A stretch of DNA of 64,000 bases from Alopecurus myosuroides (lineage: Eukaryota > Streptophyta > Magnoliopsida > Poales > Poaceae): assembly GCA_028641055.1 (NCBI GenBank), contig CM054063.1, positions 173,462,697 through 173,526,696 of the forward strand, read 5' to 3'. This document shows positions 13,779-23,396 of this stretch, piece by piece. A program made the translations under genes and the position numbers. Every line of letters begins with the position of its first letter. The stretch's first letter is position 1. The notes beneath the pieces were generated by a model. It was not told where the DNA came from and ran no database searches. It saw only the letters and a list, made by a program, of their open reading frames with translations.

Positions 13779-13786
13779 CTATAAAG
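13779..13786 (+). promoter_or_regulatory. TATA box of element A 5' LTR
   Basis: CTATAAAG in a GC-rich setting, about 810 bases into the LTR. The copy in the 3' LTR is at 24205-24212. Transcription would start near 13810, leaving about 3.7 kb of R+U5 downstream. Confidence 0.6.
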
Positions 13787-14495
13787 CATGCCTAGGGCAC
13801 CCCGTACCTACCCTGTCGCCCTAGGTTTCCTCTCCGCCGCCAAATCGCCTCCCGCATCGACAGGTTGCTTCTCTGCTGCAACCTCGCCGGCGGCCACACT
13901 CTGAATACTCCCATGGCGCCGCCGTGTCTCACTCCCACCTAGCCAACAATCACGCGCAACCTCTTCGCCTCTCTACCCTCTCTCTGCTGGACACCTGAAT
14001 CAACCCTGGTAAGCCCCAAATCTTCGCCGCCATCTTCTTCTGCTCCGGCCACCGCGCCACCGTGTCTGAATCTCTGCTTCCCGCCGCCGTTGCAGGGCTC
14101 TCTGGCACCAGTCGTTTGCTGCAACCACTCGAGCCCTTCTTCCTCTACACAGCGGACATCAGAGGGAGCCCGGAGGAGCACCACGTCGACGGCGCCATCC
14201 TCGACCTCGCCGCAGAAGCTGTCGTCACCCAACGTCACCGTCCGCCGCCGCGTCCAATTGCTCCGGTGGTGAGCCTCGCCTGCTCCTCCTCCCTTCTTGC
14301 ATCCATCCAGTACATCTCTGTGCATCCATCTGCACCACCCACGCAAGCAATTGCTCGAGATCAGCGTGGTTTCGCTCCGGCGAGGTGCTGTCTGACGGCG
14401 AGCAAGCATTTGTTCGTCAGAAAGTTCAGAGTTTTTAACTGAACCTCAACCTGCAACCTACCCCTCTGCTGTCAACACAACGCATCGTACCGCAG

Positions 14496-14555
14496 TGGTT
14501 CTGAATTTGTGCGCGCAGCTCGTGGTGGCGGGTTCGAACCCCCTCGAGCACAAAC
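14496..14555 (+). other. tRNA-like segment with Pol III B-box in LTR of element A
   Basis: GGTTCGAACC at 14531-14540 is a perfect B-box/T-arm core, in a setting like the T-arm half of a tRNA (GCGGGTTCGAACCCC). No acceptor stem or complete cloverleaf is visible, so this is not a tRNA gene. Copies are in the 3' LTR at 24957-24966 and, as GGTTCGATCC, in both LTRs of element B (42761-42770 and 53037-53046, minus). Confidence 0.45.
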
Positions 14556-15552
14556 CTTTTTGTGGAATTTGTTTCGCAGCGTGGCTGGCCCGCTGTCAGT
14601 GACCTCTGTGGCCACGCGGCGTTGCGCAGCGCCACGGTGGCAGCTGGCCCACTGCGCAGTGACTGCGTGTAGAGGGCTGCTGTGTAACATTTGGATTTCT
14701 GCGAATTTCCAACATTTCCAATTCCTTTTTAAATAAACAGATTTGAATAGAAACTTCTAAATTCCATATCTTTTATTTTATAAATCCAATAAACACAAAC
14801 TTGATGTCCATTCTGATCCAAATTTTATAAACTTTCCAAATATTCCATTTGTTCTGTTTTGAAATTTCAAAATACTTTTAAATTTCAAATTTGAATAATT
14901 CAAATGCAAATTGAAATAATTCATAACTAATTCATACTGTTTTCAAATAATCCAAATAAAATATGTTTTTCACACCTTTTTGAATGTTCTATTCAAATAT
15001 AAATTTTGTTTTCTGGTTTAAATAATTTAAATTGCCTAAACAATTTAAACCTTGTTTAATTCAATAAAATTATAACTTGATTAATATAAAATATTTTTGA
15101 ACATGCAAATTATGTTTTCAAACCACCAAAGTGTGAACTTTTCAAATGTGGATTTGAATTTATGGTTTGAACAAATAAAACTCAATTAATAATTAAGCTT
15201 GTTTTAAATTCAATTAAAACTTGTTTAAAATTGTTTAATTCTTAAATAATTAATCCAAAGTCCAATTTCAAATTGTGAAACATGTAATCCAACTAAAATT
15301 TGATAAACTTTTCAAATATAAAATTTGTAATTGGTTTTGCATACTTTAAATTGTTGAAAACAATCAATACTTGTTCAACACCATTAAGTACCAATAATTC
15401 CAAACTTGTTAATGTTTTCTAAAATGATTAACTATCATTCCAATTGCAATTAACTTGTTATCTTCTTGTTCCTCATCATGCATGCATCATGCTAATTCAA
15501 CTACACCTAATGCTTAGTGATAGAACAATTAATTCAACTCCAAGCATGGGCT

Positions 15553-15577
15553 TCCATATGCACCCTTTGCATATGGA
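15553..15577 (+). other. Conserved hairpin in LTR of element A
   Basis: A perfect 10-bp stem TCCATATGCA / TGCATATGGA with the loop CCCTT. The 3' LTR copy is at 25991-26015. The same stem core with a different loop occurs in element B LTRs at the matching place. It lies 145 bases before the acceptor of the first exon-like block. Confidence 0.6.
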
Positions 15578-15722
15578 ATCCATTTAAACTTGTGTCTCAT
15601 CTCAACTAGTTTAGTTTGGTGCATCTATTAAACATGACATGCATCATCCAATGTTTGTGCACCTATGCCATGTATTGATTGCCCGTCTTCCTTCGTTGTT
15701 GTTTTTGCTTCTTCTCGATTAG

Positions 15723-17088
15723 ACGACGACGTTGGTACCGACGAGCCTTACGACACCACTACTCAGGACCTAGCCCAGTACGAGGCTGAGCTGCCAGGCA
15801 AGTTATCACTCACATGAATCATCGAGTTCCTTTCCACACTTGTTGTCGATACTATCTGTTTGTCTACTATTGCTAGCCCTATGTATCGTTGCTTGTCTCC
15901 GAACCTATCACATGATACCCTGAACCAATGATATTGCCTCACCTCCATACCTACAGCCTTGTTTGTGCCTTAGTATTATCTAGCAGGCTTAGGGTTGCTT
16001 TTACTCGAGTCTGTTGTCGGTTATTACTGTTACTATCTTATTATCTTGTACCGGGGCTCGTTATTAATCAATCAATCCTGTTAATTGCTAATGGTAATAA
16101 TAATTTGATGATAAGGCACCGGCAGGAGGCCCATGAGTGGTTTTGGAGCCTGCTAGTGTCGACCCTAATAGGAAAAGGGTCTTGTCTACTGATCCATGAT
16201 GAGCGCACCACCCGCATTTGGGAAGCGAGTATGGGCGCCCCCCTCAACTTGACCTGATTCGCATCTCGTCCAAATCGCCTCATTTAGTTCGTGCTTTCTA
16301 TTTGCCGCATGCATGTTTTTGCGAGCCCAGCGCAGGGTGGAACTTTTGTAGTCGGCATATAGGGGGACACGTTCTTAGAGTGCTATGAGGGTCCATTTTC
16401 TTCTGGGCTCGATTAGCCGTGCGCCCAAGGTGCTTTGGGCTTGATGCGAAGAATGGTTGGTTGTGTTGAGTGCCCCGCTTGGTGGGAGGCATCCCATCTG
16501 GCGGGATATTCATGAGTGTACGGCCAAATTGGTGCAACCCTGCAGGGATAATCTTCTCGAGAAGCCGTGTTTTCCGCGGTTATGGATTACTTGGTGAAAG
16601 TACTGGCTAACAAGTACTCAGGACAACTTCAACATAATGATCAATCATGTTTCACCCAATGATTAATAACCTGACTAGTAATAGGTTATCCACACAATAA
16701 CTTGATTTCACCTTATCACAACTGTGTGAGTTATCCTCGGATTGCTTCTTTGGATAAGGGGCGAGATCCAGGATGGGTTTGGTTGAAGTTATCTTTCAGT
16801 TGGTTACAATCCTCGATCTTATCTTTTCTGTTAGCCGGAATTTGTAGTTATCTTCTGTAGTTGGTTAGAGCAGCCAGCAGCAACTTTTATATCACCCCTT
16901 TCTTCCGTTGATCCCAAGCATCAATGCTTGTGTTGACGGGTAACTCTTTGATGAACTGTGAGTCTTGCTTGCCAGTACTTGGATGTACTGACCCCGTTGG
17001 GGCTGTGGTTTACGCAGAGTACGACTACGACTACGATGCTTCCCAGGATGGCTACTTTGTGGAGTTCGACGACGCTGCAGACGAGTAG
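15723..17088 (+). other. Two exon-like blocks for an acidic peptide in the 5' LTR of element A
   Basis: Block 1 (15723-15797, 75 nt) follows a pyrimidine-rich acceptor ending CTCGATTAG and ends at a GC-type donor AG|GCAAGT. It reads DDVGTDEPYDTTTQDLAQYE and on to LP in phase 1. Block 2 (17018-17088) follows the acceptor TTTACGCAG and reads EYDYDYDASQDGYFVEFDD, then AADE and TAG. Phases agree if the two are joined directly. Both blocks recur in element B with in-frame length changes. No ATG exon is identified; a donor GGTG|GTGAGC at 14268/14269 is a candidate for an upstream exon. Function unknown. Confidence 0.5.
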
Positions 17089-17565
17089 TTAGCTGGACCA
17101 GGGCAGGATCCAGACCTACGTGGATGGGCTTCGCTTTTCTTTATTTTCTCCGACTTCTTAAGCCATGGATTTGTCTGTACTCAGACCCCTTTGTTTGCTT
17201 CCGCTGTTGTAATGGACGATATATTGGGACATGTGTCCTCTGGATGACTGTATTCGATATTTCTGCCTTAGTGAAGGCCAGTCGCACTTATTTCATTCTT
17301 TTGTGTCTTAGAGACATTCTGTGCTATCATTCGTACCAAACTGTTGACGTACCGTGCGTGTTTGATTATGAAGTACGTCGACAGTAGTGCCTTTAGGTTC
17401 CTAGCGGATAGTTTACTTCGACGGTGGAAGCAGGGCTTGTGTTGTCGCGCATAAGCGCAGGCCTACCAGGAAGCTGGGACGTGGGAGCATGTTTGCCCCA
17501 TAATCCAAGCACCTGACTTCCAGTTCGTGCGATGAGTATCCTCTAGAAACCTTGGGTGCGACAAA

Positions 17566-17577
17566 TGGTATCAGAGC
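17566..17577 (+). other. Primer-binding site of element A
   Basis: TGGTATCAGAGC, complementary to the 3' end of initiator-Met tRNA, two bases after the 5' LTR. It primes minus-strand DNA synthesis. Confidence 0.95.
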
Positions 17578-17941
17578 CTGTCTGCCTGTAGGATCCCTTT
17601 TTACTGGTCGCAGTTGAGTCTAGAAACTATTTTGTAGCTATATAGGAAAAATGAAACGTGAGAGTAGGAATTCTGCCATTTTTCTTCTTTCCCCACCCAC
17701 CCACCCTTTTCTGGTAAGGAAGTGCAACGTTGTTTTCTGTTCTCATCTAAACTTTCAAGTTAGGATTTCACGTGTTTTGGGTTATCTGTAGTACCTCAGG
17801 ACTTTTGGTCTCGTTTTCCCGATGTTGCTTCGATATCATGTTCTTTTCAACATCCTTTTCGTCCGTTGAACCTTGTTGTTGTTCTTCCACATCCTTTTTC
17901 ATCTACCGGAGTCTAATCAAAACCTTCCAAATAATCTGCAG
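17578..17941 (+). other. Leader between PBS and accessory ORF of element A
   Basis: Non-coding, T-rich. It ends AATAATCTGCAG directly before the accessory-ORF ATG, which looks like a splice acceptor (CTGCAG|ATG). Element B has the same CTGCAG|ATG arrangement, so the accessory ORF may be reached by splicing. Confidence 0.4.
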
Positions 17942-18757
17942 ATGGGTCTCAGCTACTACCCGCAGGTGGTTCGCATGACTCGCCGTGAGAGCACCGCCGG
18001 TTTTCCGGAGTTGCTGAGAGACATGGTTACCTTTCTGGGGTTCCGTTGGGCACCAGAGTACCAGGTCTACGAGCACCAGCGAGAGTTTGACCAGACTTGC
18101 TACCGGGCTATCGTCTACATTCTGTCGGATGATGGCAGGAGCATTGCACACCAGTACGAGGCAGTAGGGTCCACAGTGGATATGGCCGTGCAGCAGGCAG
18201 CGTACGTGAGTATCACCGTTCTCCGTGCTGACTACTGGGGGTTTGATAAGTCCAGTTTTCGTCACATCCCCCGTGGTTACATCACGGCAGCGGGAGTTCA
18301 CTTCACTGTCCACCGCGACATGGATACCTACGAGACTGATAGCTCCAGGCTCCAGATCACTGCCCAGTTCGCTAGTCACAGTGATGCCGTTGCTTCCGCA
18401 CTTTCTCAGGAGTTAGCCTCAGTCAGGGAGCAGCTCCACCTTGCTCTCACTCGTCTGGCGACGTACACCACAGACTTTGTTGGAGACGAGCGCTTCGCAC
18501 GTGTCGTTCAGCCAGCTGGTCTTCCGTTGCCAGATGCTGGAGGTTACGAGCCGATCAGAGGTCCACTGCTCAACCTTGGAGCTGGCTACACTGGTATCCC
18601 TCTCTATGGAGCACAGGGAGAGGATGCTTTCTACTTCACCACACCGAGAGTTGCTCTCAGAGCAGTTCCTATCTACATGGATCGTCGTGATACCTACTTC
18701 CGTGGGGTTCCTCCTCACCGTATCTCTCGTCGTACTACTCACCGCCGTCCTGCGTGA
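17942..18757 (+). CDS. Accessory ORF of element A, 271 aa, dsRNA-binding-domain-like N-terminus
   Basis: Role not established. It lies between PBS and gag, 212 bases before the gag-pol ATG. I chose ATG 17942 because the homologous ORF in element B starts at the same point and both are then exactly 271 aa; an upstream ATG at 17873 is not conserved. Residues about 22-97 have the order of a double-stranded-RNA-binding domain: a helix with PELLRDMVTFLGF, then PEYQVYE, a strand CYRAIVYIL, then GSTVDMAVQQAAYVSITVL like the second helix. The usual KKxAK lysines are absent, so RNA binding is uncertain. A probably helical, coiled-coil-like stretch (AVASALSQELASVREQLHLA) follows near 150-185. The tail is very basic (RRTTHRRPA). 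The fold call is an inference from pattern only. Confidence 0.75.
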   Translation: MGLSYYPQVVRMTRRESTAGFPELLRDMVTFLGFRWAPEYQVYEHQREFDQTCYRAIVYILSDDGRSIAHQYEAVGSTVDMAVQQAAYVSITVLRADYWGFDKSSFRHIPRGYITAAGVHFTVHRDMDTYETDSSRLQITAQFASHSDAVASALSQELASVREQLHLALTRLATYTTDFVGDERFARVVQPAGLPLPDAGGYEPIRGPLLNLGAGYTGIPLYGAQGEDAFYFTTPRVALRAVPIYMDRRDTYFRGVPPHRISRRTTHRRPA

Positions 18758-18969
18758 TGAGCATGGGAGTACCGTTGTATCCATTACTAGCTGTGTCTAG
18801 TTTATCCTTTCGTTTTCGAACCATGTATTTGGTCTGTTGGATATTCTGATGTATGTGAACATGTGATGATGTACCTGTTGGTTATCTATTCATGCGTCGG
18901 AATAATCTATCTTTCGGTTACCAAGTCTATCCTTTTCTGTTGTTGTGCTAAAATGAATTTCTGTTCAGG

Positions 18970-21900
18970 ATGCCTCCAACCAGGAACAACCCGCCTCCGC
19001 CACCACCAATGGGGGAACTGTTGGCTCAGATGACCCAAGTGGTGACACAGATGGCCCAGATCCAGGCTAACCAGCAACACAACCAGAATGCTCCAAGGGT
19101 CACCATCAAGGACTTCCTCAGCTTGGGCCCAAAAGCTTTCGTGACAACACGTGAGCCCCTGGATGCTGATGACTGGATCCGTGACGTAGCAAGAGCTCTG
19201 GAGATTGCTCATGTTGCAGAAGAGGATAAGGTCAAGTACGCCACCTACCTACTGAAGGGTCAGGCAGCTACTTGGTGGGAGAACTACCAGGCCATGAGGG
19301 CTGGCTTTCCTATCAACTGGGGATGTTTCAAGGATGCCTTCCTGAAGCACCACATCCCGGATGGTCTCATGGAAAAGATGCGTGAGGAATTCTGCTCTCT
19401 CAGACAGGGCAAGCTGGACGTTCTCGGCTACCAGAACGAGTTCAATCGTCTCGCTCGGTACGCTGGTGACGAAGTGTCCACCGAAGCCAAGAAGATGGCA
19501 AGGTTCCGCCGAGGTTTTAATCCGGAACTGAAGTACGCTCTCACCAACATCAAGTGCAAGGACTTCGTGGAGCTTGTGAACACCGCGCTCAATGAGGAGA
19601 ATGGGCGCAAGGCGTTCGAAGAGTCCCGCAAGCACTCGCGTGAGGGTGGTTCCTCCTCCAACATGACCACCCCCCCGCAGAAGCGCCGCATCTGGGTGCC
19701 AAATGGTGCTGTCACTCGGGCTCCAAATGCCCAAGCTTCTCCAGGCTTTGGTCCCCGCCCACCCAACCCATCTCAGATGCAGGGTCAGAGGTTTCCGATG
19801 GGGCAGCCAAGGCCAGGTCCTTCTCGTATCGTCACTTGCTACAAGTGCAAGGATACTGGACATTATGCTGATAAGTGCACTCAGAAGCAGCTACCCCTAC
19901 CTCCTCGCCCCAACACCAACCAGGCTATGGTTCGTGCTCCTCCGGCTAAAGCCTTCAACTCCAACAATAGGCCCGTCGGGAGGAACGCGAGGGTGAACCA
20001 TATCAAGGCCGACAAAGCCGAGGAGGCTGCTGACGTCGTTCTCGGTATATTACCCGTAAACTCTATTCCAGCTAAAGTGTTGTTTGATACTGGAGCATCG
20101 CATTCCTTTGTGTCAAAGATTTTTGCAAAAGCATACAACCTAGTTCTGGTTCCGCTAAGCAATCAAATGACTGTTCACTCTCCGGGACCACAAATGTTGA
20201 CTTCCAAGATAAGCATGGACAATGAGATCCTAATTGGAGGTCGTGTATTCCTTGCTTCACTCATGTTGCTGGGAAATTCTGACATTGATGTCATTCTGGG
20301 TATGGATTGGTTGAAGACCCACAAAGCTAAAATTGACTGTGCTCAAAAGTCAATAACTCTCTCCCACACTTCAGGCCAGATAGTCTATTCTCCATATGGA
20401 TCAAGTTCTGTTCAGCTGTTCAGCCTCGATGCCAAACCCCTTCCTGCAATTGAAAATGTTCCGGTGGTTTGTGAATTCCCTGACGTCTTTCCAGAAGAGT
20501 TGCCAGGGATGCCCCCGGATAGAGCAGTTGAGTTCGTGATCGAGCTTGAGCCAGGTACTGCTCCAATCTCTAAGCATCCATACAAGATAGCTCCTCCTGA
20601 ACTGAAATTGTTGAAGGAGCAAATCGATATGTATATGGACAAAGGTTTCATTCAGCCTAGTTCCTCCGCTTGGGGTTGCCCAACTCTGTTTGTTGCCAAG
20701 AAGGATCAAACAAAAAGACTCGTGGTTGACTATCGTCCTCTCAACGAGAAAACCATCAAGAACAAGTATCCACTTCCTCGTATCGATGATCTTTTTGATC
20801 AACTTGCTGGAGCCTCAATATTCTCAAAGTTGGACTTGAGGATGGGTTACCATCAGATAAAGATCAGAAAGGAAGATATTCCTAAGACAGCTTTCACCAC
20901 TCGTTACGGTCTATATGAATACACCGTCATGTCCTTTGGTCTCACCAATGCACCGGCGACCTTCTCAAGACTCATGAATTCTGTCTTCCATGAATACCTC
21001 GATAAGTTCGTTGTGGTATATCTTGATGACATTCTAGTCTATTCCAAATCCGAGGAAGAGCATGGAGAACACCTTCGTCTCACTCTCATGAAACTTCGCG
21101 AGCATCGTCTGTATGCCAAGTTTTCCAAATGTGAGTTCTGGATTCCAGAAGTTGCATATCTTGGTCATATCATCTCTGCCAAAGGCATTGCCATTGATCC
21201 TGAAAAGGTTAAGGCAATTGTTGACTGGAAACCCCCTAAGACGGTGAAACAAGTTAGAAGCTTTCTTGGCTTGGCTAGCTATTGCCGTCGTTTCGTCCAA
21301 AACTTTTCCAAGATTGCCAAACCTCTCACTGATCTCACAAAGAAGGACAAAAAGTTCGTTTGGACTCCACAATGTGATGAGAGTTTCAACCTCCTGAAGA
21401 CTAAACTCACTTCCACACCTGTTCTAGTTGGCCCCGACACCACCAAACCTTTCCAGATATTCTGTGATGCATCTCTACAAGGCCTAGGAGCAGTTCTTAT
21501 GCAAGAACGTCAAGTTGTGGCTTATGCTTCACGTCAGTTGAACCCACATGAGCAAAACTATCCCACTCATGATCTTGAACTTGCAGCAGTTGTGTTTGCC
21601 CTCAAGAAATGGAGACAATACTTGTTGGGTAACAAAACTGAAATCTTTTCCGATCATAAGAGTCTGAAATACATCTTCACTCAGCCAGATCTGAACCTCA
21701 GGCAAAGGAGATGGATTGAGAAGATTAAAGACTTTGATCTCACCATTTCTTACACTCCAGGCAAGGCTAATGTTATGGCCGATGCTCTCAGTCGCAAATC
21801 CTATTGCAACAATCTCATGATCATGGAAAGCCAACCTCCACTTCATGAAGAATTTCAGAAGCTGAACCTTGGTCTTGTTCCGGAAGGATACCTTGCTAGC

Positions 21901-23358
21901 TTGACAGCCAGCCCAACTCTCGAGGACAAGATTCGTTCTGAACAACTTCGTGATAATGAAATCAAGAATATCGTGGATCACATCAAGGAGGGCAATGATA
22001 AATTCAAGTCCTTCTCAATTGATGACAAGGGAACTGTGTTCTTCGAAGGACGCATTGCAGTCCCTCAGATTCAAAGTCTCAAGGATATCATTCTCAAGGA
22101 GGCTCATGAAACTCCTCTATCCATTCACCCTGGAAGTACAAAGATGTACCAGGATCTCAAGACTCTGTATTGGTGGTCTGGCATGAAACGTGAAATTGCT
22201 CAATACGTTTCTGAATGCGACGTTTGTCAACGTGTTAAGGCAGTCCATCAGAAGACAGCAGGTCTACTCCAACCTCTGAAAATTCCTGAGTGGAAGTGGG
22301 ACATGATTGAAATGGACTTCGTTACTGGGTTTCCAAAGTCCAAAAAGGGAAACGATGCAATCTTCGTTGTTATTGATCGTCTCACTAAGGTTGCTCACTT
22401 CTATGCTGTAAAGGAAACTATCTCAGCTAGCCAGTTAGCAGAGCTCTACACAGCAAAGGTTGTTCCCCTTCATGGTGTTCCATTGGAAATAAGCTCAGAC
22501 CGTGGAAGTATCTTCACTTCTCATTTCTGGAAAAGCTTTCAAGAAGCATTGGGCACTAAACTTCTGTTCAGCACAGCTTATCACCCTCAGTCTCAGGGGC
22601 AAGTCGAAAGAGTCAATCAGATTCTCGAGGATATGCTCAGAGCATGTGGTCTCTCCTTTGGCATGAAATGGGAGGATTGCCTTCCATATGCTGAATTCTC
22701 CTACAACAACAGCTACCAGGCAAGCCTAGGCATGGCACCGTTTGAGGCACTGTATGGTCGCAGATGCAGGAGTCCAATCAATTGGTCTGGAGCTGGTGAA
22801 CGTTCACTTTTAGGCCCTGACATTGTTAAGGAAGCCGAGGAGAAAGTTCGTATCATTCGTGACAATCTCAGGATTGCTCAGTCTCGTCAGAAGAGCTATT
22901 ATGATAGCAAGCACAGGGATATGGTCTATGCACCTGGTGATAAGGCATATCTCCGTGTAACTCCCCTCAGAGGCACCCATCGTTTTGGTGTGAAAGGAAA
23001 GCTTGCACCAAGATACATTGGCCCTTTCAACATCCTCTCAAGACGTGCAGAGAATGCCTATCGTCTCGAACTTCCAGAAAAACTATCCAAAGTGCACGAT
23101 GTGTTCCACGTGTCACAACTCAAGAAGTGTTTCAAAGATCCAGATCGTGCAGTTGATCATGATTCCATCGAACTGCAAGATGATCTATCTTATGAGGAGC
23201 ACCCTGTTCGTATTCTCGATGAGACCGATCGTAAGACTCGCAACAAGAGCACCAAGTTCTTGAAAGTCCAATGGTCGCATCATTCTGATAAAGAGGCAAC
23301 GTGGGAGACCGAAGAGGATCTTCGCAAGAAGTATCCGGACCTGTTCATTTCTCAGTAG
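18970..23358 (+). CDS. Gag-Pol polyprotein with chromodomain, element A (intact, 1462 aa)
   Basis: Encodes the structural and replication proteins of the retrotransposon. In order: Gag capsid region (about 45-210, with QAATWWENY); CCHC zinc knuckle [14 protein letters not shown] at 290-303; aspartic protease FDTGASHSF with Asp373; reverse transcriptase with YLDD at 684-687; RNase H with FCDAS (Asp833); integrase zinc-binding HHCC about 1047-1086 (CDVC); integrase core D1116, D1177, E1213 with exact DD35E spacing; and a C-terminal chromodomain ([14 protein letters not shown], about 1408-1459). The chromodomain and single gag-pol frame mark the Tekay/Del chromovirus lineage. No stop or frameshift is present and all catalytic residues are retained, so the element may be active. 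The stop at 23356-23358 is closely followed by the polypurine tract. Confidence 0.96.
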   Translation: MPPTRNNPPPPPPMGELLAQMTQVVTQMAQIQANQQHNQNAPRVTIKDFLSLGPKAFVTTREPLDADDWIRDVARALEIAHVAEEDKVKYATYLLKGQAATWWENYQAMRAGFPINWGCFKDAFLKHHIPDGLMEKMREEFCSLRQGKLDVLGYQNEFNRLARYAGDEVSTEAKKMARFRRGFNPELKYALTNIKCKDFVELVNTALNEENGRKAFEESRKHSREGGSSSNMTTPPQKRRIWVPNGAVTRAPNAQASPGFGPRPPNPSQMQGQRFPMGQPRPGPSRIVTCYKCKDTGHYADKCTQKQLPLPPRPNTNQAMVRAPPAKAFNSNNRPVGRNARVNHIKADKAEEAADVVLGILPVNSIPAKVLFDTGASHSFVSKIFAKAYNLVLVPLSNQMTVHSPGPQMLTSKISMDNEILIGGRVFLASLMLLGNSDIDVILGMDWLKTHKAKIDCAQKSITLSHTSGQIVYSPYGSSSVQLFSLDAKPLPAIENVPVVCEFPDVFPEELPGMPPDRAVEFVIELEPGTAPISKHPYKIAPPELKLLKEQIDMYMDKGFIQPSSSAWGCPTLFVAKKDQTKRLVVDYRPLNEKTIKNKYPLPRIDDLFDQLAGASIFSKLDLRMGYHQIKIRKEDIPKTAFTTRYGLYEYTVMSFGLTNAPATFSRLMNSVFHEYLDKFVVVYLDDILVYSKSEEEHGEHLRLTLMKLREHRLYAKFSKCEFWIPEVAYLGHIISAKGIAIDPEKVKAIVDWKPPKTVKQVRSFLGLASYCRRFVQNFSKIAKPLTDLTKKDKKFVWTPQCDESFNLLKTKLTSTPVLVGPDTTKPFQIFCDASLQGLGAVLMQERQVVAYASRQLNPHEQNYPTHDLELAAVVFALKKWRQYLLGNKTEIFSDHKSLKYIFTQPDLNLRQRRWIEKIKDFDLTISYTPGKANVMADALSRKSYCNNLMIMESQPPLHEEFQKLNLGLVPEGYLASLTASPTLEDKIRSEQLRDNEIKNIVDHIKEGNDKFKSFSIDDKGTVFFEGRIAVPQIQSLKDIILKEAHETPLSIHPGSTKMYQDLKTLYWWSGMKREIAQYVSECDVCQRVKAVHQKTAGLLQPLKIPEWKWDMIEMDFVTGFPKSKKGNDAIFVVIDRLTKVAHFYAVKETISASQLAELYTAKVVPLHGVPLEISSDRGSIFTSHFWKSFQEALGTKLLFSTAYHPQSQGQVERVNQILEDMLRACGLSFGMKWEDCLPYAEFSYNNSYQASLGMAPFEALYGRRCRSPINWSGAGERSLLGPDIVKEAEEKVRIIRDNLRIAQSRQKSYYDSKHRDMVYAPGDKAYLRVTPLRGTHRFGVKGKLAPRYIGPFNILSRRAENAYRLELPEKLSKVHDVFHVSQLKKCFKDPDRAVDHDSIELQDDLSYEEHPVRILDETDRKTRNKSTKFLKVQWSHHSDKEATWETEEDLRKKYPDLFISQ

Positions 23359-23382
23359 TGAATCTCGGGGCGCGATTCCTTC

Positions 23383-23396
23383 AAGGGGGGGCGTTT
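23383..23396 (+). other. Polypurine tract of element A
   Basis: AAGGGGGGGCGTTTT immediately before the 3' LTR, 24 bases after the gag-pol stop. It primes plus-strand synthesis. Element B has the same tract. Confidence 0.85.

Larger units (their letters stand above)
12970..17563 (+). repeat. 5' LTR of element A (4594 bp)
   Basis: Starts TGTAACATCC, ends GGTGCGACA. It is far longer than most gypsy LTRs. Layout: AT-rich start, TATA box at 13779-13786, GC-rich leader 13800-14690 with splice-like signals, an AT-rich intron-like stretch 14700-15720, then a mixed conserved part to the end. ORFs inside it are mostly chance, apart from the exon-like blocks listed separately. Confidence 0.95.

Noticed and set aside
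13939..14442. 156-aa minus and 126-aa plus ORFs in the LTR of A, repeated at 24365-24868
   Set aside because: Repeated only because LTRs are duplicated. GC-rich leader, no counterpart at the protein level in element B.
14531..14540. True tRNA gene
   Set aside because: Only the T-arm/B-box is recognisable; no acceptor stem, anticodon arm or A-box.
15928..16257. 109-aa ORF in the LTR of A, duplicated at 26366
   Set aside because: The B LTR counterpart has frame-breaking differences, so identity in A merely reflects the recent LTR duplication.
19249..19863. 204-aa antisense ORF in gag of element A, and similar ones in pol
   Set aside because: Shadow of the strongly codon-biased gag-pol frame; no independent signal.
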